Shown here: one piece after another, positions 48,143-56,764 of the stretch
Numbering within the stretch: the stretch's first letter is position 1
Layout of the letters: every line of letters starts with the position of its first letter
Source: Sulfuriferula sp. AH1
Lineage (GTDB): Bacteria > Pseudomonadota > Gammaproteobacteria > Burkholderiales > Sulfuriferulaceae
Assembly: GCF_002162035.1 (NCBI RefSeq)
Contig: NZ_CP021138.1
Span: 1,116,001-1,180,000 of the forward strand
Direction of reading: 5' to 3'
Length of the DNA: 64,000 nt
Made by a program: the position numbers and the translations under genes
The notes under the pieces: generated by a model
Seen by the model: the letters and a program-made list of their open reading frames with translations, nothing else
What the model was told of the DNA's origin: nothing
The model's database searches: none

Positions 48143-49105
48143 TTATTGTTCCTGCTGGTGTTGCTGGTTCTGGCGTTGCAACTGTTCCTGCTGGTGTTGC
48201 TGGTTCTGGCGTTGCAATTGTTCCTGCTGGTGTTGCTGGTTCTGGCGTTGCAACTGTTCCTGCTGGTGTTGCTGGTTCTGGCGTTGCAATTGTTCCTGCT
48301 GGTGTTGCTGGTTCTGGCGTTGCGACTGTTCCTGCTGGCGTTGCTGGTTCTGGCGTTGCGACTGTTCCTGCTGGCGTTGCTGGTTCTGGCGTTGCGACTG
48401 TTCCTGCTGGCGTTGCTGGTTCTGGCGTTGCAATTGTTCCTGCTGGTGTTGCTGATCCTGCCGCCGCGATAGTTCCCGCTGCATTTGTTGATCGTGGCGC
48501 TGTTCATACTGGCGTTGTTGTTCAGGTGTCGCATGTAATGGGGAATGTTGTTGAATTACATCTTCGCGAGGCTGATAACGGTAATGCCGGGATTGAATTG
48601 AACGTTGTTCCTCTCTCTCGCGGGGGTAACGGTTTCCTGAATATTCGCGTTGATATACCGGTAGCGGTGCGGGAGGTGGGATGGCGCGGCGATCCCAATG
48701 ATCCCAGCCTCTGTGATGCTCTTCCCAATCAGGTCCCCAGTATCTGCCCCAGAGCGGCGGGGCATCGGGATGCCAACCGTAGAAATAGGGTGGAGGGCGG
48801 CGGTAATAGCGAACTGGAATGCGCAGCACAAATAATGGCATATATTCCGGCGCTACCCAATCCCATGGACCATTATACCAATAGCTGGCATACCAGTTGT
48901 CGTCTTGGTATACCCAGTACATGCCGTCATAAAAAAAGTAATTGGAACTTGCGTAAGGGTCATAATAGACAGGGTAGCCCGGCACAAGAACCAGTCGGGG
49001 ATAGGCAGGCATGTTGATACCGATACTGATACTGACTTCGGCGTGGACGGGCACGGGAAGTAGCGGGCTAAACAAGATGGATAACGCAATCAGGCGGTAG
49101 CGCAT
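48143..49105 (-). CDS. YXWGXW-type envelope protein with Gln/Arg-rich tandem repeat tail
   Basis: 320 residues. A signal peptide (ALSILFSPLLPVPVHA, then EVSISIG) is followed by a Tyr/Trp/Pro-rich region (YYDPY, YFFYDGMYWVYQDDNW, YNGPWDWV, PPPYFYGWHPDAPPLWG) typical of YXWGXW-repeat proteins. From about residue 200 the sequence is Gln/Arg-rich, and the last ~108 residues are nine copies of a 12-residue unit (RQNQQ-R/H-QQEQ-S/L-Q). It ends inside the repeat array. GGAGGA precedes the ATG. Probably a secreted or cell-surface protein; the repeat number may vary between strains. Confidence 0.85.
   Translation of the reverse strand: MRYRLIALSILFSPLLPVPVHAEVSISIGINMPAYPRLVLVPGYPVYYDPYASSNYFFYDGMYWVYQDDNWYASYWYNGPWDWVAPEYMPLFVLRIPVRYYRRPPPYFYGWHPDAPPLWGRYWGPDWEEHHRGWDHWDRRAIPPPAPLPVYQREYSGNRYPREREEQRSIQSRHYRYQPREDVIQQHSPLHATPEQQRQYEQRHDQQMQRELSRRQDQQHQQEQLQRQNQQRQQEQSQRQNQQRQQEQSQRQNQQRQQEQSQRQNQQHQQEQLQRQNQQHQQEQLQRQNQQHQQEQLQRQNQQHQQEQLQRQNQQHQQEQ
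48146..48469. repeat. 36-bp tandem repeat, nine units, in the coding region
   Basis: Nine contiguous 36-bp units with no spacers. Eight are nearly identical, differing mainly at three positions: the first base of the unit (c/t), ggtg versus ggcg, and the terminal caa versus cga. The ninth, gene-proximal unit is more diverged. The unit keeps the reading frame (12 codons) and leaves long open frames in other frames, which are artefacts. Confidence 0.95.
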
Positions 49106-49527
49106 TTTTCGGTCCTCCTTTTAATCAACGATCGCTATTTACAGTCGTTTAGGCTCATTATTTATTACCCGCGCCAGGAACTGCATTGTGTGTGAACGAA
49201 AATCGTTCCATGACTGTGGCGGTCTTTGACCTCTGGCGTCGAGCTTGAAGGAAAATATTGCCGCAGTTGTGATGTTCGGAAGAGGCATGGGACGAAAAGC
49301 CAGGGATGGCAAGAATGACAGACCCTTGATCTCAAACGTCTTGCAATTCTTATTCGGCGCTGGTGTTATTTAGGTATAGACCATGGACCCGGCTCTGTCA
49401 AAAATACATTATTGGCAAGGGATATTGCCTGTATTTCCCTTGATCTGCGGCGGTGTACGAGCACCCTGCCCGCGAGGATAAAATGGAAAGAGGCAGGTCG
49501 TGCCACACCGCGCAGATTCAGTCCGGT
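49106..49527. other. intergenic region upstream of the YXWGXW gene
   Basis: 422 bp between two minus-strand genes. No gene, RNA or insertion sequence recognised. A weak CCTGCC/GGCAGG hairpin lies near the stop of the BON gene and might act as its terminator. It should hold the promoter of the 48143-49105 gene. Confidence 0.5.
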
Positions 49528-50136
49528 TTATTTGCCATCGACTTTGAGCTGGGAGGCATCCACGCTTTTGACGCCATACACTTTGCCGGCGAGATCCTTG
49601 ACGTGATCGATGGCATCTTGGTTTGCCAATGTGCCTTTCAGCATCACCACGCCGTGTATGGTCTCCACGCTTACATCCATGCCTTTGCTGAGGCTGTCGG
49701 CAAGCAATTCGGATTTCACCTTGGTGGTGATCCAGCTATCGGATACGATGCGTTTGGTCCTGACCCCGCTCTTGTTGTTACCCGGTGTTTGCAGGGCATT
49801 GTCGACGCTCTTGACCCCTTCAACTACTTTGGTTCTGGCCTCGGCCAGGGATTTTGCCTTTTCATCGCTGGCCGAGCCGGTGAGCGTCACTACGCCATTG
49901 GTGGTAGTGACGCTGATTTTTGAGTTCTTGAGACTGGATTCGCTTATTAATCGGGCTTTCACTTTGGCGGTAATCGCTGTGTCGCTGATCGCGGCACCCA
50001 CGCTATCGCTATGCGCCTGCGGTGCAGACGCATCATCGGAAGCGGCATAGGCTGAACCCGTGAAACCGACAGACAAACCGCTGGCAATCAAGAGGGTACC
50101 TAACGAAACTTTATGGAATGAGGTCATTTTCTTCAT
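49528..50136 (-). CDS. OsmY-like periplasmic protein with two BON domains
   Basis: 202 residues. A signal peptide (SLGTLLIASGLSVGFTGSAYA) is followed by BON 1 (~50-115; DTAITAKVKARLISESSLKN, VTLTGSASDEKAKSLAE) and BON 2 (~130-200; DSWITTKVKSELLADSLSKG, VVMLKGTLANQDAIDHV). This is the OsmY layout: a periplasmic, osmotically induced protein with membrane or chaperone roles. GGAG precedes the ATG by about 7 nt. It is divergent from the NRAMP gene across a 200-bp gap that contains a long inverted repeat. Confidence 0.93.
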   Translation of the reverse strand: MKKMTSFHKVSLGTLLIASGLSVGFTGSAYAASDDASAPQAHSDSVGAAISDTAITAKVKARLISESSLKNSKISVTTTNGVVTLTGSASDEKAKSLAEARTKVVEGVKSVDNALQTPGNNKSGVRTKRIVSDSWITTKVKSELLADSLSKGMDVSVETIHGVVMLKGTLANQDAIDHVKDLAGKVYGVKSVDASQLKVDGK

Positions 50137-50180
50137 GTCACTTCTCCTTGTGGTCGTTTACACGATTGTTTTACGAAAAA

Positions 50181-50253
50181 GTTCGCAAATTCAGTTTGCT
50201 CGGAAATATCGGTCTTCGTCTGTTCGGTATAGCACATTGCCAAATTTGCGAAC
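50181..50253. repeat. 11-bp inverted repeat between BON and NRAMP genes
   Basis: Exact arms GTTCGCAAATT (50181-50191) and AATTTGCGAAC (50243-50253), 51 bp apart, within a divergent promoter region. Possibly paired operators for one regulator acting on both genes. Confidence 0.55.
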
Positions 50254-50335
50254 CTGTCATGCTTCCTTAAACAGGAAAAGCATGTCACGCTCATCGATAT
50301 AAGCTAATGTAACGACAATCAATCAGGAGAGCATC

Positions 50336-51613
50336 GTGCCCAACGTGAAAACCGTTTCGCAGGACTCGGAGCAGTCATGGCTGAAAAAGCTCGGCCCCGG
50401 GCTCATCACCGGCGCAGCGGATGACGACCCCAGCGGTATTGCGACCTATTCGCAAGCAGGCGCGCAGTTCGGTTTCAATATGCTGTGGACGGTGCTATTC
50501 ACCTATCCCCTGATGGTCGGCATACAGGTAGTGAGCGCCAGAATAGGGCGGGTCAGCGGGCATGGCCTCGCCACTAATATTCGTAACCATTATCCGGCCT
50601 GGCTTTTGTATTGCGTGGTCGGATTGTTATTGATCGCCAACACGATCAATATTGCAGCGGATGTTTCCGCGATGGGCGAAGCTTTGAAATTGATCATGGG
50701 TGGCCCGGCGCAATTGTATGCGGTGGCGTTTGGCGTCATCTCGTTGTTGTTGCAGATGTTCATTCCTTATCGACGTTATGTTCGCCTTCTCAAATGGCTT
50801 ACCTTGTCCTTGCTGGTGTATGTGGCCACGGTGTTTGTCGTGGATATTGCATGGTCGCGGGTGCTGGGCAGCATAGTCAGACCGGATTTGTCATGGAAGC
50901 AGGAGTACATTACCACTGTCGTGGCCGTATTCGGCACCACCATCAGCCCTTATCTATTCTTCTGGCAGGCATCTCAGGAAGTCGAAGATCAATTGATGGA
51001 TACCCGGGCGCGCCCCTTGATAAGGGCGCCGAGTCAGGCCAAAGTCAATCTTAAACGCATCAAGATAGACACTTACATCGGCATGGGTTTCTCCAATCTG
51101 GTTGCTTTCTTCATTATCCTGACTACGGCGGTGACGCTTAATCAGCACGGGATAACCGATATTCAGACATCGGCGCAGGCCGCAACGGCGCTGCGACCGA
51201 TCGCCGGTGATTTTGCATTCATGCTGTTCAGCGCTGGCATCATCGGCACCGGAATGCTGGCGATCCCGGTTCTGGCAGGATCTTCCGCCTACGCGATGGC
51301 GGGGGCGTTCAGATGGAAAGCCAGCCTCGAGCGCAAGCCGATGAGGGCGAAGCAATTTTACGGCATCATTGCCGTTTCCACCCTGATCGGCATCGCGTTG
51401 GGTTTTACCACGCTCGACCCGATCAAGGCCTTGTATTGGAGCGCGGTCATAAACGGCGTGATTTCCGTCCCGATCATGGTGGTGATGATGCTGATGGCGA
51501 CGCGTTCAGAGATCATGGGCCAGTTCGTTATTTCCGCCAGACTGAAACTGCTGGGGTGGCTGGCGACGCTGATGATGGCGCTGGCGGTTGGGGCCATGCT
51601 GTTCACTTTTTGA
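50336..51613 (+). CDS. NRAMP-family metal ion transporter
   Basis: 425 residues from GTG 50336 (CAGGAG 6 nt upstream). About 11 TM helices in the LeuT-like fold. The first helix reads AADDDPSGIATYSQ, with DPSG where typical NRAMP proteins have DPGN. The sixth-helix region reads TTISPYLFFWQASQE, without the canonical M-P-H metal motif. It is therefore a divergent NRAMP-related transporter whose ion (Mn, Fe, Mg or other) cannot be assigned from sequence. Confidence 0.88.
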   Translation: MPNVKTVSQDSEQSWLKKLGPGLITGAADDDPSGIATYSQAGAQFGFNMLWTVLFTYPLMVGIQVVSARIGRVSGHGLATNIRNHYPAWLLYCVVGLLLIANTINIAADVSAMGEALKLIMGGPAQLYAVAFGVISLLLQMFIPYRRYVRLLKWLTLSLLVYVATVFVVDIAWSRVLGSIVRPDLSWKQEYITTVVAVFGTTISPYLFFWQASQEVEDQLMDTRARPLIRAPSQAKVNLKRIKIDTYIGMGFSNLVAFFIILTTAVTLNQHGITDIQTSAQAATALRPIAGDFAFMLFSAGIIGTGMLAIPVLAGSSAYAMAGAFRWKASLERKPMRAKQFYGIIAVSTLIGIALGFTTLDPIKALYWSAVINGVISVPIMVVMMLMATRSEIMGQFVISARLKLLGWLATLMMALAVGAMLFTF

Positions 51614-51623
51614 GGTGCAGACG

Positions 51624-53009
51624 ATGCTGGCTAACACTGTCAAAATTGCGTTCACGGCGGGCTGGTTGCTGATGGTGGCGAGTTGCGCGACGCTGCCCGA
51701 TACGCAGTTCCTGACCAAGCGTTATGCTGTTCAGGCGGCGCATTTCGAGAATGCGATGGGCCCGCTTTCAAATCATCAGAGTGCGGCCATCCTGGCGAAA
51801 CTCAAGCATACTTCCGGCGATCTGGATATCCTCGACAAGCAGATCACGCTTGAACAGCAAATTGTCGGCAGGCCGCTGATAACCGGAAACCAGGTCACAT
51901 TGCTGCAGGACGGTCCCGCCACATATCAGGCGATGTTCGCTGCCATTCGCAATGCCAAAGACAATATCAATATGGAATCCTACATCATCGAAGATGGCGA
52001 GGTGGGGCAGCAATTCGCCAATCTGCTGCTTGAACGGCAGGCGCATGGCGTGCAGGTAAACGTTATCTACGACAGTGTCGGCGCATTCGGTACGGACAAG
52101 GCATTCTTTGATCGCCTGATTAAAGCCGGTGTTCAGGTGCTCGAATTTAATCCGGTCAACCCGTTGTTGGCAAGAAAATCCTGGGCGCTCAACCATCGCG
52201 ATCATCGCAAACTGCTGATAGTGGATGGGCGCAGGGCATTTCTTGGCGGTATCAACATCAGCAGCGTTTATTCGACGGGTTCCTTTTTCAGAAGAAGCCG
52301 CGGCAAAACGGACCCAAAAACCGGGTGGCGTGATACCGATATTGAAATCGACGGCCCTGCGGTCGGTGAATTTCAGAAACTGTTTATGGAAACCTGGAAT
52401 AAGCAGCATGGCAAGCCGCTGGCGCCAAATGATTATTTCCCCATCGTCACTCCGCAAGGTAAGGAAATCGTACGCGCAATCGGCAGTTCGCCGGACGATC
52501 CGTACAACCAGATGTACCTGACGCTGATATCGGCGATCGATAATGCAGAAAAACAGGTTTATATTACCAACGCCTATTTTGTGCCCGATCCGCAGCTCGT
52601 CCAGGCCTTGCTCAACGCCTCTGCTCGCGGTGTCGATGTCAGGCTGCTTCTGCCCAGCCATTCCGATTCGGCGATCGTATTTTATGCCGGCCGCTCGCAT
52701 TACCAGGAATTGCTGGAGGGCGGCGTAAAAATCTATGAACGGCGCGGCTCGCTGCTGCATGCCAAAACCGTTCTGGTCGATGGCGTCTGGTCCTGCGTCG
52801 GGTCCAGTAACCTTGATTGGCGCAGTGCACTGGACAACGATGAAATCAATGCGGTGATACTGGGACGTGAATTCGGCAAGCAGATGCAGGCGGCTTTTGC
52901 CCATGATCTCGCGGCCTCCGATGAAATCAAGCTCGAAAGCTGGAAGCACAGATCGCCGCTGCTGCGGATAAAGGAGTGGGGGTCGCGGTTATGGGGGCGC
53001 CTGCTATAA
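51624..53009 (+). CDS. phospholipase D-type cardiolipin synthase, predicted lipoprotein
   Basis: 461 residues from ATG 51624, 11 nt after the NRAMP stop, with GAGGT upstream. N-terminal lipobox-like LLMVASC with Cys near residue 18. Two PLD domains carry complete HKD motifs: HRKLLIVDG (~residue 200) and LHAKTVLVDG (~375), each followed by an S/G-x-N segment (GGINIS, GSSNLDWRS). It would join two phosphatidylglycerol molecules into cardiolipin or act on related phospholipids. A lipoprotein start is unusual for Cls and suggests an envelope-exposed enzyme. Confidence 0.9.
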   Translation: MLANTVKIAFTAGWLLMVASCATLPDTQFLTKRYAVQAAHFENAMGPLSNHQSAAILAKLKHTSGDLDILDKQITLEQQIVGRPLITGNQVTLLQDGPATYQAMFAAIRNAKDNINMESYIIEDGEVGQQFANLLLERQAHGVQVNVIYDSVGAFGTDKAFFDRLIKAGVQVLEFNPVNPLLARKSWALNHRDHRKLLIVDGRRAFLGGINISSVYSTGSFFRRSRGKTDPKTGWRDTDIEIDGPAVGEFQKLFMETWNKQHGKPLAPNDYFPIVTPQGKEIVRAIGSSPDDPYNQMYLTLISAIDNAEKQVYITNAYFVPDPQLVQALLNASARGVDVRLLLPSHSDSAIVFYAGRSHYQELLEGGVKIYERRGSLLHAKTVLVDGVWSCVGSSNLDWRSALDNDEINAVILGREFGKQMQAAFAHDLAASDEIKLESWKHRSPLLRIKEWGSRLWGRLL

Positions 53010-53038
53010 CTCGTGCAGAATCAATCGCCGGCATGCGT

Positions 53039-55131
53039 TCAGTGGTTGAGCATCCCCGAATTCTCTGCCAGCAGTTTTGCGAACTGTTCGGCGACGAGCG
53101 GACGGCTGAAAAGATAGCCTTGCCCTTCATCGCAACGTCGTTCCTTGAGAAAGGTCAGTTGCGCATGGTTTTCTACACCCTCTGCCACAACCTTTTGCTT
53201 AAGGCTGGTGCCCATGGCGATGACGGCGCTGACGATGATGCCATTGCCGTTGGGGGAGCCGATATCGTGCACGAATGACTGGTCGATTTTGAGGACATCG
53301 ATCGGAAACTGATTCAGGTAACTTAAACTGGAATAACCGGTGCCGAAATCATCGACTGCCAGTTGCACATCCATCTCCTTGAGTTGTTCGAGTATCGACG
53401 TGCTCGATTCGGCATCGCGCATCAATACGCTTTCGGTGATTTCCAGTTGCAGGCAGCGCGGGTTGAGCCCAGTCTCATGCAGAATGCTGCGTACGCCCCG
53501 ACGAAATCCTTGTGGCGAAATTCCAGCGCCGAAATATTGACGGCGACCGACCCGGGTATCAGTTTTTCGGCTTCCCAGCGTTTGGCCTGCAAGCACGCTT
53601 CACGCAATACCCAGCGTCCGATCGGCACGATCAGGCCGAAGTCTTCCGCGATCTTGATGAAGCGGTCTGGCAGCACCAGGCCCCATTGCGGGTGCTGCCA
53701 GCGCAGTAACGCTTCCGAGCCGATAATCATGCCGGTATCCAGATTAATCTTGGGCTGATAATGCAGCAGGAATTCCTGCCGTTCCAGCGCATGACGCAAA
53801 TTGGTTTCAATCATTTGCCGCTCGACCGCACGGACATTCATGTCATGTTTGAAAAACTGATAGTTGTTGCGGCCTTTTTCCTTGGCCTGGTACATCGCCG
53901 TATCCGCATTCTTGATCAAGGTTTCGGCATCCTCCCCATCCGTGGGATAAATGCTGATGCCAATGCTGGTAGTGACATGCAGTTCATGCTGGAAAATGGA
54001 ATGCGACACCGCGAGCGCGGCGAGTATCTTGTCGGCGACCAGCGCCGCATCCTGGGCAAATCTGTCCTCCGTGATCAGGATCACGAATTCATCCCCGCCC
54101 TGGCGGCTTACCGTATCGGAACCGCGAACACTCGCACACAGCTGCTTTGCGACGGATTGCAGTAGTTTGTCGCCGGTCGCATGGCCGAGTGAATCATTGA
54201 TATGCTTGAAGTTGTCCAGATCCAGAAACAGTACCGCCAAACGCGTGCCATGTCTTTTTGCCAGGGAGATCGCCTGGGCGATGCGATCGTTCAGCAGCAC
54301 ACGATTCGGCAGATTGGTGAGGAAATCGTGTTGCGCCAAATGCGCCATTTTCAGGGTCATGGCTTTGGTAGCCGTGATGTCATGGAATACGATCACTGCA
54401 CCGACGATGCGTCCGTTCATATCATGGATCGGGGCAGTCGTATCTTCGATTGCCGCTTCGCTGCCATCGCGCCGGATCAGAATCGTACCGGCAGCCAATT
54501 TCATCGGTTTGTTTTGCTGCAAGACCCGTTCGATCGGGTTGGGTTCATGCTCCCGCGTCGTGCCGTTGATGATATGCATCACCTCGCTGACGGGATGCCC
54601 GTATGCTTCCCTTTTCAGCCATCCGGTCATGCTTTCGGCCGCAACGTTCAGATAATCGACATTACCCGACATGTCGGTACAGATAACCGCATCGCTGATG
54701 GAGTTGAGTGTGGTTTCCGCACGCGTCTTTTCTATATGGAACGATTTTTCCACGGCCTTGCGCCGGATAATGTTGTACAGAGTTTGCGGCATCAGTTGGC
54801 TGCCGAAATCACTTCTCTGCACATCGCCCTGAGAGCCGCGTTTTATCGCTGCAGCCGACAGTATTTCGTTTTCCATGATATTGAGCGTCATGATGGGCGT
54901 CAGCGGAGCGGCTTCGAGTAACCGGTCGAGCGTTGCAACGCCTGCGCTGTCTGGTAGTGACAGCTTGGTCAGAATCATATCGCTGCCGCCGCTACGCAGC
55001 TGTTTCAGGGCGTCGTCAAGGCGTGTCACCCATACGCTCGTGAAGCGCTGGCTCTTTGCCTTGCCCAGTGCATCCTGCAACGCCCGGGCATCAGTGGCGT
55101 CGTCCGTGATGATCAGGATTCGGTTCGTCAT
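53039..55131 (-). pseudogene. REC-like/PAS/GGDEF/EAL c-di-GMP protein, frameshifted in the EAL domain
   Basis: From ATG 55131 the frame gives a receiver-like domain (~1-130; the phospho-Asp position reads LTKLSLPD, with Lys where Asp is expected), a PAS domain (~140-265), GGDEF (HDFLTNLPNRVLL, SRQGGDEF) and the start of EAL (GSEALLRW), then leaves frame after EFRHKDFV and stops at 53422. The rest of EAL (LQLEITES, DDFGTGYSSL, AEGVE) continues in another frame to 53039. One extra C in the CCCC run at 53496-53499 would restore a single ~697-residue protein. A lesion would inactivate the phosphodiesterase half; an assembly error is equally possible. Confidence 0.85.
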
Positions 55132-55176
55132 GTCATATCCAGTCCCTGGCGCTTCGTTTGCCGGTTAATCATATGG

Positions 55177-56034
55177 TTAGCGTGGCGGTATTTTGCCGTC
55201 GTCTCCTGACAGTACGATCTCCACCCTGCGGTTGAACTGGCGACCGGCTGCCGTGTCGTTGCGCGCGGCCGGATAAGCTTCACCATAACCGCGCGTGGTT
55301 ATGCGGTCGCGGCTGATACCCAATTCCGTCAACGCCGTGCCTACCGACAAGGCACGGCGCTCGGACAGCATCTGGTTATGTTCCGGAGTGCCGGTATTGT
55401 CGGTATAGCCTTCTATCAGCACGACGCGCTGCGGATTCTGTTTCAGGATGTCCGCCAGTTTCTGCACATTGCTCAAGCCGCTCTGTTTCAGTCTTGCATC
55501 GTCGGTATTGAACAATACGTCGCCGAATGTCACCACGATGCCGCGTTCGGTCTTTTGTGCGGAAAGGTCGCTCAGCTCGGATTCCAGTTGTTGAGCATGC
55601 GCTTCCGCTTCCTGCTGTTTGCGCTGGGCATCTGCCGCTTCATTCTGGGCCGCTGCCGTCTGGTTTTGTGCTATTGACGCATCCATCCTGGCCTTGTTCG
55701 CCTCCTGTGTGCGCTGATCAAGCCGCATCTGGTCGCGTTCTTTGGCGGCATTGGCTACAGACTGTTCGGCGACTTTCTGCTTGGCGACATAGGCCAGCTC
55801 ATTCACTTTTTTGTCACTGTCATGATGCATCCAGGCGTTATTCGCGGTATCGAGTGCGTCGCTGGCCTCTTTCAGCTGGACGGGCGCGAGATTGACCACA
55901 TCAGGATTGGCTTGGGCAGCCTGGAAATCCTGGCGGGTTTCTTCGAGCTGCGGATTGGCCGGAGGCATAGTACTGCAGCCTGCGAATAATGCTGCTGCGG
56001 CCAGCATTACCGGTAGATTGCGAAAGTTTTTCAT
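55177..56034 (-). CDS. OmpA-family lipoprotein with DUF4398 and coiled coil
   Basis: 285 residues. Lipobox LFAGC (Cys near residue 20), a DUF4398 segment (~30-85; VNLAPVQLKEASDALDTANNAW), an Ala/Gln-rich coiled coil (~85-160) and a C-terminal OmpA peptidoglycan-binding domain (~165-275; LIEGYTDNTGTPEHNQMLSERRA and GRQFNRRVEIVL, in parts). It should be anchored in the outer membrane and grip peptidoglycan. GGAG precedes the ATG. It lies 42 nt downstream of a smaller DUF4398 lipoprotein gene. Confidence 0.93.
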   Translation of the reverse strand: MKNFRNLPVMLAAAALFAGCSTMPPANPQLEETRQDFQAAQANPDVVNLAPVQLKEASDALDTANNAWMHHDSDKKVNELAYVAKQKVAEQSVANAAKERDQMRLDQRTQEANKARMDASIAQNQTAAAQNEAADAQRKQQEAEAHAQQLESELSDLSAQKTERGIVVTFGDVLFNTDDARLKQSGLSNVQKLADILKQNPQRVVLIEGYTDNTGTPEHNQMLSERRALSVGTALTELGISRDRITTRGYGEAYPAARNDTAAGRQFNRRVEIVLSGDDGKIPPR

Positions 56035-56076
56035 AATGAACTCCTTTCCTGAAAGATGAGAGAAGGCTGCGATTGA

Positions 56077-56466
56077 TTATTTATTCCGGTTGTTCCGGTC
56101 GAGTTCTTCACGCATCACGCGGATATCATCCTGCAATGCATCCGCTGCCTGCTGCGCCTTGGCGGAATTTGCCTTGCTGCGGGCCAGTTCGGCGTCGGCC
56201 TGGGCCTCGATGGATAGCTGTTTGGCTAACTTATAGTCCTTGGCAGCCATCGCCTGATTGGCGCGGTCAAGTTTTTCACGAGCGGATTTCATTTCCTCCG
56301 GAGCATATTCGGCGGCACCAGCAGTTGCGGCGTCGGATACCGTCGCTTTGGTGACAGCGACTTCTGCAGTAGGCGGTGGGGCGCTTTTGCAGCCGGTTAG
56401 CAGGATGGCTAAAAAAACAGCCAGATAAATACCGGGATGTGATGGGCGAGGTGAAATGATCTTCAT
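56077..56466 (-). CDS. small DUF4398 lipoprotein
   Basis: 129 residues from ATG 56466 (GGAG 7 nt upstream; ATG 56478 adds 4 residues). Lipobox AILLTGC, then a DUF4398 helical region (AAEYAPEEMKSAREKLDRANQA, KLAKQLSIEAQADAELAR, in parts) and a charged C-terminus. It resembles the N-terminal half of the adjacent OmpA-family protein, so the two may form a coiled-coil pair at the outer membrane. Confidence 0.9.
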   Translation of the reverse strand: MKIISPRPSHPGIYLAVFLAILLTGCKSAPPPTAEVAVTKATVSDAATAGAAEYAPEEMKSAREKLDRANQAMAAKDYKLAKQLSIEAQADAELARSKANSAKAQQAADALQDDIRVMREELDRNNRNK

Positions 56467-56663
56467 GATTTTCTCCATTCTTCAATGTCGAAAGTGCGAT
56501 TGATTATGTCGTAGGTGACAGTTTTCAGCTGCCTATGAATCATTTTATAGACGTTATGCCATCCCCTCTCAGTACGCTGTCGCACACATAATTGTTTTGC
56601 CGTGCTACGGATTTCCGATATCCGGGGTGGCGAGAGAGCAGTGGGCGCGCTGCTGGATGAATA

Positions 56664-56679
56664 TGTACGCAGGCGTACA
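56664..56679. promoter_or_regulatory. palindrome TGTACG-N4-CGTACA (copy 1)
   Basis: TGTACGCAGGCGTACA followed by GAC, about 85 bp upstream of the 56765 gene. A near-identical site occurs at 59024-59039. Perfect half-sites suggest an operator for a dimeric regulator. Confidence 0.55.
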
Positions 56680-56764
56680 GACCCGGACTTGCCCTGCCTG
56701 TAATTTGGTTTCCATCAGTGCATTGTTTGCCTGATAAAACCTATAAATTTCTTGAGGAGTTCAC

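Noticed and set aside
48146-48469. Possible CRISPR array
   Set aside because: Units are contiguous 36-bp copies without spacers and code in frame; no cas genes nearby.
48097-49017. A 306-codon plus-strand frame with collagen-like Gly-Val-Ala repeats, plus two shorter repetitive frames and a minus-strand Asn/Ser/Arg frame
   Set aside because: They are shadows of the 36-bp repeat, which keeps several frames open. The real gene is on the minus strand, with a signal peptide, family features and a good ribosome-binding site.
51768-52949. 393-codon minus-strand frame
   Set aside because: Antisense shadow of the cardiolipin synthase gene, composition typical of antisense reading.
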